Shown here piece by piece: positions 1-5,608 of a stretch of DNA of 5,608 nt (positions within the stretch are counted from its first letter, which is position 1; each line of letters begins with the position of its first letter). Made by a program: the position numbers and the translations under genes. Origin of the DNA: an uncultured Lachnospiraceae bacterium (GTDB taxonomy: Bacteria > Bacillota_A > Clostridia > Lachnospirales > Lachnospiraceae). The notes below the pieces were generated by a model that saw only the letters and a list, made by a program, of their open reading frames with translations, searched no databases and was not told where the DNA came from. The stretch spans positions 1 to 5,608 of the forward strand of contig CACZQE010000157.1 in NCBI GenBank assembly GCA_902783205.1, written 5' to 3'.

Positions 1-239
1 CTTTCGAGAAGCACGGTACTGTTTCTCCGATCCGTCGCGGTAATACACCATGGAACGGAATCATGAAAGATGCCCCGGAAGGCTACGTTTTTGCGCGTAC
101 TATCACCGACGACACCCAACCTGGCGGCCCGGTGCAGCGGACGATCGAATATGTCGCGCCTTTTGATAAATGCGACCGCGAACAGGACTATGAGACCGCC
201 TGGAAGTTCTTTGAGGAGAAATACGGAGGTACAAAATGA
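1..239 (+). CDS. 3' end of an unrecognised protein (5'-truncated by window edge)
   Basis: An open frame runs from the first full codon at position 3 to TGA at 237-239, giving the last 78 residues of a protein whose start lies outside the window. The visible part reads FEKHGTVSPIRRGNTPW at its beginning and ends WKFFEEKYGGTK. It has an aromatic, mixed-charge C-terminus (DYETAWKFFEEKYG) that is probably helical, and no membrane segment. I do not recognise the family. The frame is supported because its stop overlaps the next start in an ATGA arrangement and the next gene's GGAGG site lies inside its last codons, which is typical of translationally coupled genes. Composition is about 50% G+C, like the following gene. 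An in-frame ATG exists at 63-65, but the frame stays open upstream to the edge, so the gene probably starts further left. Confidence 0.7.
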   Translation, partial: FEKHGTVSPIRRGNTPWNGIMKDAPEGYVFARTITDDTQPGGPVQRTIEYVAPFDKCDREQDYETAWKFFEEKYGGTK

Positions 240-988
240 GCAGAGGATCCAATTTCCTTGATTTTGACGTCACTTTAGTCATGAGTGACGGCGACAGTGT
301 GGAAATCTGTGCCAGAGTCGGGATAACGAAAACCGAACGCATACTCCTCAAGCAGTGCTATCGGGATGACGAAGACATTCGTCAGTGTGCCGGCTTAGAG
401 GACTTATGCCTCCGTGTCGAAGAAGCCGCAAAGCACGACAATGAATTCGATATGGCAGGGCTTAATCTCGGAGATGGGACAGAGTACGACTACGTATCTT
501 CCCGTATTGAAATTCCCCATGAGATCGCTGATGAGGTCGAAGAGGAAGACGGTATCGAGGAAGAAACAGAAGAATCATTGAACTGGGAAGACTATAGTGA
601 GTATCCCTTCGCCATGGAAACAGTCAATGGCTGCATCATCAGCATGACGGCAGAGATGCAGGAGAGACTGAGAGCCGGGCTTCTCAACAGAATGAAGGTC
701 ACGGAAGCCGAACTGTGTGCTTATCTTTCTTCGGAAGATGACGGAAAACCGAGGGACAACCGTATCAGCCTCATTATCGGTGAAGAATATGTCGAGCTGA
801 CAGAACTGCTCGGTTTCGATGCGGATGAGGGGAAGTTTGATCCCGAGGGTATCGGCTTTCTTGAATCCGAATACGGATGGGAAGCTAAGGATCTTCTTCA
901 AATCGCCGGGTTCAGTTTGTATGAAGATATAAGATACGGCGCTCACGGCCACGATACAAACGGCGTATACTACATTTCAGAGCTTTAA
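236..988 (+). CDS. Strongly acidic hypothetical protein, 250 aa
   Basis: No family recognised. The start ATG at 236 has a GGAGG site at 225-229 with 6-base spacing and overlaps the previous stop (ATGA), so it is preferred over the internal in-frame ATG at residue 16. By my count the protein has about 62 Asp/Glu against about 20 Lys/Arg, a net charge near -42. The densest run is around residues 99-119 (EVEEEDGIEEETEES). That acidic stretch separates an N-terminal part (beta-like opening FLDFDVTLVMSDGD, then a helical GLEDLCLRVEEAAK near 53-66) from a C-terminal part (residues ~120-250, with EEYVELTELLGFDADEG near 183-199). No signal peptide or membrane helix is seen, so it is probably cytoplasmic. 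It is likely co-translated with the upstream gene. Very acidic small proteins on mobile elements are sometimes DNA mimics such as ArdA, but no ArdA sequence similarity is evident. A plain accessory protein is equally possible. Confidence 0.75.
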   Translation: MSRGSNFLDFDVTLVMSDGDSVEICARVGITKTERILLKQCYRDDEDIRQCAGLEDLCLRVEEAAKHDNEFDMAGLNLGDGTEYDYVSSRIEIPHEIADEVEEEDGIEEETEESLNWEDYSEYPFAMETVNGCIISMTAEMQERLRAGLLNRMKVTEAELCAYLSSEDDGKPRDNRISLIIGEEYVELTELLGFDADEGKFDPEGIGFLESEYGWEAKDLLQIAGFSLYEDIRYGAHGHDTNGVYYISEL

Positions 989-1058
989 GCGTTACATACA
1001 AGGAAGCATAACCCCAAATGAAGCTGATTAAGAAGCAGAGCACGATAGGTGATGTGAG

Positions 1059-1913
1059 ATGCCAAAGAATGATAAGAAAAAAGTAACCCGAACTATGAAG
1101 GTTACGATGTCTGAAGAAGAGTTTCGGAAATTTGATCAGGGAATAACTCATTCGTCCGGTGGCATTAGAACGGAAGATGGGAAGCTAAGCGTGCTTCCTG
1201 ATATTGCACCTCTAGATTCGGAAGAAGAACCTCTAAATGAAGAGACTTGGGATGAATGGGAACTTGAATTACGAAGAGATGAATACTTAGAACAAGAAGA
1301 ACGCTTAAGACGAAAGAACGAAAGGCTAGAAACCCTTTCAAATATAGCTGAATCATTTGAAATACTAGCCGAATTCTTAGCGGAAAACCCTGAAGTTGTA
1401 GAAGGTTTGATTAATCTCGGTTACAAAGTACATGATTTTGCTGTCTCAAGTTTTTCAAAACTGTCGTTCCGAATGAAAAGGCTAACAGCAAGAATAATGC
1501 ATAAACCTGTCCCGGATCGTTCAACTGAAGCGGCTTGCGAAGTCGAAATCATTGATGAACAACAAGAAAGAATCCCCATTTCCGAAGAGCAAGCGGATTT
1601 GCTACTAACAAATATGCGGGATACTGCCAAAAAGCTGGCAACGATGATGTATCTGTGGTCGATGATATCCATCAAGGATAGTAAGAGCGATGCTGAATAT
1701 ATCATAGAGCAGGGCTTTGTCAAAGAACTGTTAAGTGATGATATGCACCAAACTATTGAAACCTTGGTTGCAAATAGACATCTGCTTGACGAGAACACTG
1801 CTCAAACACTATCAGATTTTCTTGATGGATATTTAACATATGAAGATAGAAGAATCCCTATCCCGGTTTTAGCGGAGAGGAACAGACACTTAATACAGGA
1901 AAAAGAAAACTAG
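1059..1913 (+). CDS. Helical coiled-coil protein of unknown function, 284 aa
   Basis: Not recognised. The start at 1059 follows an in-frame TGA at 1050-1052 and has an AGGTG-type site at 1047-1051, so it is the most upstream possible start. Met13 and Met17 are alternatives. The N-terminus is basic (MPKNDKKKVTRTMKVT), followed by SEEEFRKFDQ and a loop-like region to about residue 60. Residues ~64-95 are a charged amphipathic helix, likely coiled coil (WELELRRDEYLEQEERLRRK within 67-86). Residues ~96-148 are a further helical stretch (FEILAEFLAENPEVVEGLIN). Residues ~175-260 are again mostly helical. No catalytic motif, signal peptide or clear membrane span is seen. The gene is visibly AT-richer (35-40% G+C in sampled lines against about 50% in its neighbours), with many AGA arginine and TTA/CTA leucine codons, suggesting a different origin. 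It ends 28 bases before the DUF262 gene on the same strand, so it may be that protein's partner or specificity subunit (inference only). Confidence 0.75.
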   Translation: MPKNDKKKVTRTMKVTMSEEEFRKFDQGITHSSGGIRTEDGKLSVLPDIAPLDSEEEPLNEETWDEWELELRRDEYLEQEERLRRKNERLETLSNIAESFEILAEFLAENPEVVEGLINLGYKVHDFAVSSFSKLSFRMKRLTARIMHKPVPDRSTEAACEVEIIDEQQERIPISEEQADLLLTNMRDTAKKLATMMYLWSMISIKDSKSDAEYIIEQGFVKELLSDDMHQTIETLVANRHLLDENTAQTLSDFLDGYLTYEDRRIPIPVLAERNRHLIQEKEN

Positions 1914-1941
1914 ATTTCCACGTAGAAAAGAGGAGTAAACC

Positions 1942-3768
1942 ATGCCGATCAATATTGCCCCTGCTTCTAATGACACTGAACTGGCTCAGCTTATGGCGGA
2001 TGTCGGAAGCGGGAAAATACAGCTTCCCGACTTTCAGAGAGGGTGGACATGGGATGATGACCGTATTCGCGGTATTTTAGCAAGTCTTACACAAGGCTAT
2101 CCCATGGGCGCGATTATGAATCTTCAATATGGGAGCGAAAGCGTCCGCTTTAAGTACAGGCCTATTGAAGGTGTAAGCGCACCGGATGTCACTCCGGAGT
2201 TCCTTATTCTCGATGGACAGCAGCGCCTAACTTCCATGTGGCGTGCTACCTGTTCGAAGGATCCGGTGGAAACGATTACCGAGAAGAAAAGACAGATAGC
2301 CAGATTCTATTACCTGGACATTAAGGCTTGTCTGGATGATGACGCAGATCGGCTGGATGCGATCCTATCAGTGCCTGCCGACCGCAAAGTCAAAACCAAT
2401 TTTGACCGGGATATAGTGCTTGATTTGTCCACACGGGAACTGGAATATGAACGCGAAATGTTCCCGATCAATATTATCTTTGACAGCAGCGCCCGCGAAG
2501 ATTGGGCGGATGGTTATAAGGAATTTCACCAGTACGCTCCCGAGTATATGGAGCGGTATAAACGTTTCCGAAAAGAGATCATAGAGGTCATGACCGGATA
2601 TAAACTGCCGGTGATCCGACTGGATAAGTCCACGCCCCGCGAAGCTGTCTGCAAGGTTTTTGAGAATGTGAATACGGGCGGTGTGGCGCTGACCGTATTT
2701 GAGCTTGTCACGGCTACTTTTGCCACCTACGAATTCGACCTCCGGGAAGATTGGGAACAATGCAGAGATATTATATGGGGAAGGTATGATCCGCTCAACA
2801 CCGATGTAATGTATGGAGTGGACGAATCTGCTTTCCTGCAGACAGTCACACTGTACAGCAGTTTTATTAGAAAAGACAGGAATCCGGATTCGGCGCCGGC
2901 AGTTTCGTGTAAAAGGAAAGATATCCTTGATCTTCCTTTTGAGCAGTATAAAGCAAACAAACAGGCTGTGCTGGAAGGGTTCAGACTTGCTAGAAAGTTT
3001 CTTTTCAGCCAGTATGTCTTTCGTCAAAGAGATCTCCCTTATGCGACACAGTTAATACCGCTTGCGGCCATTTGCGCGGTCATCGGGCAAAGTGTTTTTG
3101 ACAAGCCCAAGACGCAAAATATTTTGACACAGTGGTTTTGGTGCGGGATCATGGGCGAGATGTATGGCGGAGCCAATGAGACGCGCTATTCCCTGGATAT
3201 CGATGATGTCGTAAAAGCAATCCGGGGTCAGGATGTTGCTGTTCGTACGATCAACGCTGCATTCTTCTCGGCGACACGGCTCCTGTCACTTCAAACCCGA
3301 AACAGTGCTGCGTATAAAGGGATCATGGCCCTCATTTATCGTGAGCAGAGCCGTGATTTCATGAAAGGCATCACGATGGATGTGGTGAAGAGCATGGATG
3401 AAACCCCTGATATCCATCACATTTTCCCCGAAGCATACTGCTTCAATCGATACAAAAAGGAAAAGTGGAACTCCATCGTAAACAAGACACCGATTCTATC
3501 TGCGTCCAATCGTTCCATCGGTGGCAATGCTCCGAGCATCTACCTGAAAAAGATCATGGAAGATGCCAATATCACCGAAGAGCAATTGAGACAACGCATA
3601 GAATCCCATCTAATAGACTATGACGCACTGGCCTCCGATGATTTTGACACATATTTCATTGATCGTGCAAAGAAGCTGCTGTCAATCATCGAAAAAGCCA
3701 TGGGAAAAGTGGTCGCTGACAGAGGCTCCGAACAAACGATCAACGCATTTGGAGCAAGCTTGATATGA
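1942..3768 (+). CDS. DUF262 / GmrSD-like protein with C-terminal HNH-type nuclease motif, 608 aa
   Basis: The start ATG has AGGAG at 1931-1935 with 6-base spacing. The N-terminal DUF262 (ParB/sulfiredoxin-like) domain is clear: IQLPDFQRGW at residues 26-35, the family signature DGQQR at 91-95 (within FLILDGQQRLTSMWR), and VFENVNTGGVALTVFEL at 239-255. In characterised relatives (GmrS, BrxU, SspE) the DGQQR domain binds and hydrolyses nucleotides and controls nuclease activity. A mostly helical middle follows (~256-480). The C-terminal part has a DUF1524/HNH-like signature: D490-I-H492-H493-I-F-P496, then N510, N514, L519, N523-R524, I526-G527 and PSIYL at 531-535, consistent with a beta-beta-alpha-metal nuclease centre. 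Length is in the range of single-chain GmrSD-type enzymes. The family is known for restriction of modified (glucosylated-hydroxymethylated or phosphorothioated) DNA. The substrate here cannot be read from sequence, and no methyltransferase, dnd/ssp or brx gene is in the window. It lies between the coiled-coil gene and the AlbA_2 gene, probably in one operon. The reading frame appears intact. Confidence 0.9.
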   Translation: MPINIAPASNDTELAQLMADVGSGKIQLPDFQRGWTWDDDRIRGILASLTQGYPMGAIMNLQYGSESVRFKYRPIEGVSAPDVTPEFLILDGQQRLTSMWRATCSKDPVETITEKKRQIARFYYLDIKACLDDDADRLDAILSVPADRKVKTNFDRDIVLDLSTRELEYEREMFPINIIFDSSAREDWADGYKEFHQYAPEYMERYKRFRKEIIEVMTGYKLPVIRLDKSTPREAVCKVFENVNTGGVALTVFELVTATFATYEFDLREDWEQCRDIIWGRYDPLNTDVMYGVDESAFLQTVTLYSSFIRKDRNPDSAPAVSCKRKDILDLPFEQYKANKQAVLEGFRLARKFLFSQYVFRQRDLPYATQLIPLAAICAVIGQSVFDKPKTQNILTQWFWCGIMGEMYGGANETRYSLDIDDVVKAIRGQDVAVRTINAAFFSATRLLSLQTRNSAAYKGIMALIYREQSRDFMKGITMDVVKSMDETPDIHHIFPEAYCFNRYKKEKWNSIVNKTPILSASNRSIGGNAPSIYLKKIMEDANITEEQLRQRIESHLIDYDALASDDFDTYFIDRAKKLLSIIEKAMGKVVADRGSEQTINAFGASLI

Positions 3769-3809
3769 CACATTGATCAAGAGATTCAGCTTAAAACAGG
3801 AGGACGTTT

Positions 3810-5450
3810 ATGCTGAATGATACGCTGACGATTGAAGAACTTCTTAACGCCAAAGAGGGCGAACACTATCAATTCAAGGAAGCTAAACGGAACTTCGATT
3901 CCGGCGAGGCTGCCAAGTGCTGCTGTGCCTTGGCCAACTGCGGCGGAGGAAAACTGGTATTCGGTATCACAGACAAGCGCCCTCGGATAGTAGTCGGGAG
4001 CGAGGCATTCGATCAGCCGGAACCGACGCGCAGGGGGCTGATCGACAAGCTGAAAGTGATGGTGGATTTTCAGCTATTATACTCTGAAGATGGCAAACGG
4101 ATTCTGGTGTTTGTTGTGGCCGGCAGACCTTTGGGGCTTCCTGTACAGGCGGACGGCATAGCATGGTGGTATGAGGGAGACAGTCTGATCCCAATGCCGG
4201 AGGGTATACGCCGAAAGATTTATGATGAGACCGGCTTTGATTTCTCCGGTACGGTTTGCCCCGGTGCCAGTATTGCTGACCTGGATGATAAGGCAATTGA
4301 AGCATTCCGAGCAACATGGATCGAAAAGAGCGGCAACAGACGGCTGGCCAATCTGCCCGCCGACCAAATGTTGCATGATTGCGAAGCAATCACCGATGAA
4401 GGCATTACTTATGCCGCACTGATTCTTTTCGGAAAAAAGGAAGCGCTTGGGAAATACCTTCCGCAGTCGGAAATCATATTTGAGTATCGTTCCTCCAACG
4501 CCTCGGGCCCGGCAAGTCAGAGGGAAGAATTCCGTACGGGATTCTTTGCCTGCCACGATCGCTTGTGGGAACTGATCAACCTGCGGAATGATATACAGCA
4601 CTATCAAGAAGGCTTTTTTATTTTTGATATCCCGACTTTCAATGAAAGTGCTGTCAGAGAAGCAATACTGAACGCTGTCAGCCACAGAAACTATCAGCTG
4701 GCAGGAAGCGTGTTCATCAGGCAGTATCCGGACAAACTTGTTGTCGAAAGTCCGGGCGGCTTCCCGAACGGGATCTCACTTGATAATATTCTGGATCGCC
4801 AGGTGCCACGAAATCGGCGAATCGCAGAGATTTTGGCTCTCTGCGGTCTGGTGGAAAGATCGGGGCAGGGGATGAATATTATATATGAGACGAGTATAAA
4901 AGAGGCAAAACAGCTGCCTGACTTTACCGGAACGGACGACAGCTTTGTCAGCCTTACTCTGAACGGACTTGTGCTGGATAAAAAAATGCTCTCGCTGATC
5001 AACCGAATCGGGAACGAACGATTGGACAGTTTGACCACTGCGGATTTCCTTGTTATCAATGCGCTTTATTACGAGCAACAGCCGGATGAGAGCCTTCGTC
5101 CCCGCCTGAAACACCTTGCTGAAATGGGGATAGTCGAACATATCGGACGAAGCAAATATGTGCTTGCTCGCAGTTTGTACAGCGCGGCCGGAAAAACCGG
5201 AGTCCATACAAGGATCGTCGGACTGGATCGCGAAACAAACAAGGCGCTGCTGGAAAAACACATTCGTGAAAAGGGTGAAGAGGGAACTCCGTTCCGTGAA
5301 CTGCAACAAGTGTTACCCAGTCATAGCCGCAATCAGATTCAGACTTTACTGCGCGAGCTGCGAAATGATAATCGCGTATATTGCATCGGGAAGACAAGTG
5401 CCGCTCGATGGTTTTATGGCTCCAGTCCGTATACGGAAGAGAGTGTTTAG
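3810..5450 (+). CDS. AlbA_2 (Schlafen-like) and GHKL-type ATPase protein, putative nucleic-acid-binding regulator, 546 aa
   Basis: The start ATG has a near-perfect AGGAGG at 3798-3803, 6 bases upstream. Residues ~8-130 are an AlbA_2 (formerly AAA_4) domain: E16 and HYQFKEAK at 19-26, then CALANCGGGKLVFGITD at 39-55. Residues ~160-265 form a linking region. Residues ~275-385 are a GHKL/HATPase_c_4-type ATP-binding region: N-box ESAVREAILNAVSHRNY (279-295, key E284, N288 and H292), G-box VESPGGFPNG (312-321), and the glycine-rich ERSGQGMNIIY (349-359). The C-terminus (~405-455 and ~495-540) looks like winged-helix units, e.g. FRELQQVLPSHSRNQIQTLL near the end. Relatives are annotated as ATP-binding transcriptional regulators or RecG-like DNA-binding proteins, usually without a proven role. 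The protein is cytoplasmic. The residue where many AlbA_2/Schlafen proteins have Glu in EFK is Gln21 here. The gene begins 41 bases after the DUF262 gene, suggesting co-transcription. It may regulate the operon or act as an effector or sensor. Domain assignment is firm; function is inferred. Confidence 0.9.
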   Translation: MLNDTLTIEELLNAKEGEHYQFKEAKRNFDSGEAAKCCCALANCGGGKLVFGITDKRPRIVVGSEAFDQPEPTRRGLIDKLKVMVDFQLLYSEDGKRILVFVVAGRPLGLPVQADGIAWWYEGDSLIPMPEGIRRKIYDETGFDFSGTVCPGASIADLDDKAIEAFRATWIEKSGNRRLANLPADQMLHDCEAITDEGITYAALILFGKKEALGKYLPQSEIIFEYRSSNASGPASQREEFRTGFFACHDRLWELINLRNDIQHYQEGFFIFDIPTFNESAVREAILNAVSHRNYQLAGSVFIRQYPDKLVVESPGGFPNGISLDNILDRQVPRNRRIAEILALCGLVERSGQGMNIIYETSIKEAKQLPDFTGTDDSFVSLTLNGLVLDKKMLSLINRIGNERLDSLTTADFLVINALYYEQQPDESLRPRLKHLAEMGIVEHIGRSKYVLARSLYSAAGKTGVHTRIVGLDRETNKALLEKHIREKGEEGTPFRELQQVLPSHSRNQIQTLLRELRNDNRVYCIGKTSAARWFYGSSPYTEESV

Positions 5451-5454
5451 AACT

Positions 5455-5513
5455 AACTTGCTTTCAACTTGCTTCTAACTTGCAACATTGAAGCAAGTTA
5501 GAAGCAAGTTGAA
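5455..5513. repeat. 11-base-periodic heptamer repeats forming a perfect 21-bp inverted repeat
   Basis: Directly after the AlbA_2 gene's stop, AACTTGC occurs at 5455-5461, 5466-5472 and 5477-5483, exactly 11 bases apart. Its reverse complement GCAAGTT follows at 5493-5499 and 5504-5510, also 11 bases apart. The arms 5463-5483 and 5493-5513 are perfectly complementary over 21 bases, with a 9-base loop AACATTGAA. In RNA the stem could extend outward by a few wobble or Watson-Crick pairs. Because the arms are internally repetitive, they can also pair in a register shifted by 11 bases (5455-5473 with 5493-5511) with only three mismatches, one of them at the outer end. One helical-turn spacing suits cooperative binding of a DNA-binding protein on one face. 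Alternatives are an mRNA 3'-end stabilising hairpin, a terminator lacking a U-tract, or a dispersed palindromic repeat. The sequence pattern is certain; the role is not. Confidence 0.9.
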
Positions 5514-5525
5514 GGTGCAAATCAT

Positions 5526-5550
5526 TCGTAAAGCCATTTTCATTTTACGA
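5526..5550. repeat. Short 7-bp inverted repeat
   Basis: TCGTAAA at 5526-5532 is matched by its reverse complement TTTACGA at 5544-5550 across an 11-base AT-rich loop. It is a modest structure that could occur by chance. It is listed because it overlaps the possible -35 element of the promoter-like sequence just downstream and could serve as an operator. Confidence 0.35.
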
Positions 5551-5573
5551 GAATTGTAGAGGATCCCGATAAT
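5545..5573 (+). promoter_or_regulatory. Possible sigma-A type promoter for a gene beyond the right edge
   Basis: GATAAT at 5568-5573 matches five of six bases of the -10 consensus. TTACGA at 5545-5550, 17 bases upstream, is a weak -35 match (three of six). It lies in the non-coding stretch after the last stop codon and points rightward, out of the window. No start codon with a convincing ribosome binding site is seen before 5608, so the target gene is not visible. Weak support. Confidence 0.25.
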
Positions 5574-5608
5574 AGAAGAGAACATTTTTAGCACGATAAG
5601 CCCCATAA

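Noticed and set aside
196..207. Treating the last gene's downstream repeat as a lost coding extension of the AlbA_2 protein
   Set aside because: At 5451-5456 the same frame meets a second stop (AAC TAA) immediately after the first, and the other two frames close within or just after the left arm, so there is no simple frameshift that would restore a long C-terminal extension. Coordinates given here are placeholders; the relevant region is 5448-5490.
2368..3027. A 219-codon reverse-strand open frame
   Set aside because: It lies wholly inside the DUF262 gene, whose domain motifs are unambiguous. No domain is recognisable in the reverse translation.
4077..4685. A 202-codon reverse-strand open frame, with several shorter ones to 5397
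   Set aside because: These lie within the AlbA_2/GHKL gene and have no recognisable domains or ribosome binding sites. They look like by-products of the coding composition.
5455..5513. Repeats as a CRISPR array
   Set aside because: Units are 7-11 bases with no spacers of CRISPR length, and the two halves are inverted relative to each other. No cas gene is present.
5463..5530. The 21-bp palindrome as a classic Rho-independent terminator
   Set aside because: The stem is long and only moderately GC-rich and is followed by GAAGGTGCAAATC rather than a run of T. Termination is possible but not supported by the usual signature.
242..5566. AGAGGATCC occurring near both ends of the window (about 242 and 5558) as possible element-end repeats
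   Set aside because: Only nine bases match with no extended similarity around them, and no integrase or transposase is present. A chance match is likely.

Overview
The window looks like an accessory region of a Firmicutes-type, perhaps clostridial, genome. This is inference from strong GGAGG/AGGAGG ribosome binding sites about 6 bases before most starts, tight same-strand packing and a base composition near 50% G+C outside one gene. No rRNA, tRNA, CRISPR array, transposase or integrase is visible. All five genes are on the plus strand.

Left part (1-988): the 3' end of an unrecognised gene overlaps by an ATGA junction with a strongly acidic unrecognised protein (236-988). The two are almost certainly co-translated. 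They resemble the unnamed accessory genes common on plasmids and integrative elements, but nothing in the window proves that setting.

Central and right part (1059-5450): three genes with short gaps (28 and 41 bases) form a probable operon. The first is an AT-richer gene for a helical, coiled-coil-containing protein of unknown function (1059-1913). The second is a DUF262 protein with a C-terminal HNH-type motif (1942-3768), a single-chain relative of the GmrSD/SspE/BrxU class of nucleotide-dependent restriction enzymes. The third is an AlbA_2 (Schlafen-like) protein with a GHKL-type ATPase domain and a probable winged-helix C-terminus (3810-5450). The most likely reading is a small defence or stress-response module: a nuclease, an ATP-binding nucleic-acid-binding partner or regulator, and an unknown helical partner. 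That joint function is inference from domains and adjacency.

Right edge (5451-5608): a 158-base non-coding stretch. It opens with a striking structure directly after the last stop codon: heptamer AACTTGC repeated three times at exact 11-base spacing, then its reverse complement GCAAGTT twice at the same spacing. Together they make a perfect 21-bp inverted repeat with a 9-base loop. A weaker inverted repeat and a possible promoter for a gene beyond the window follow.
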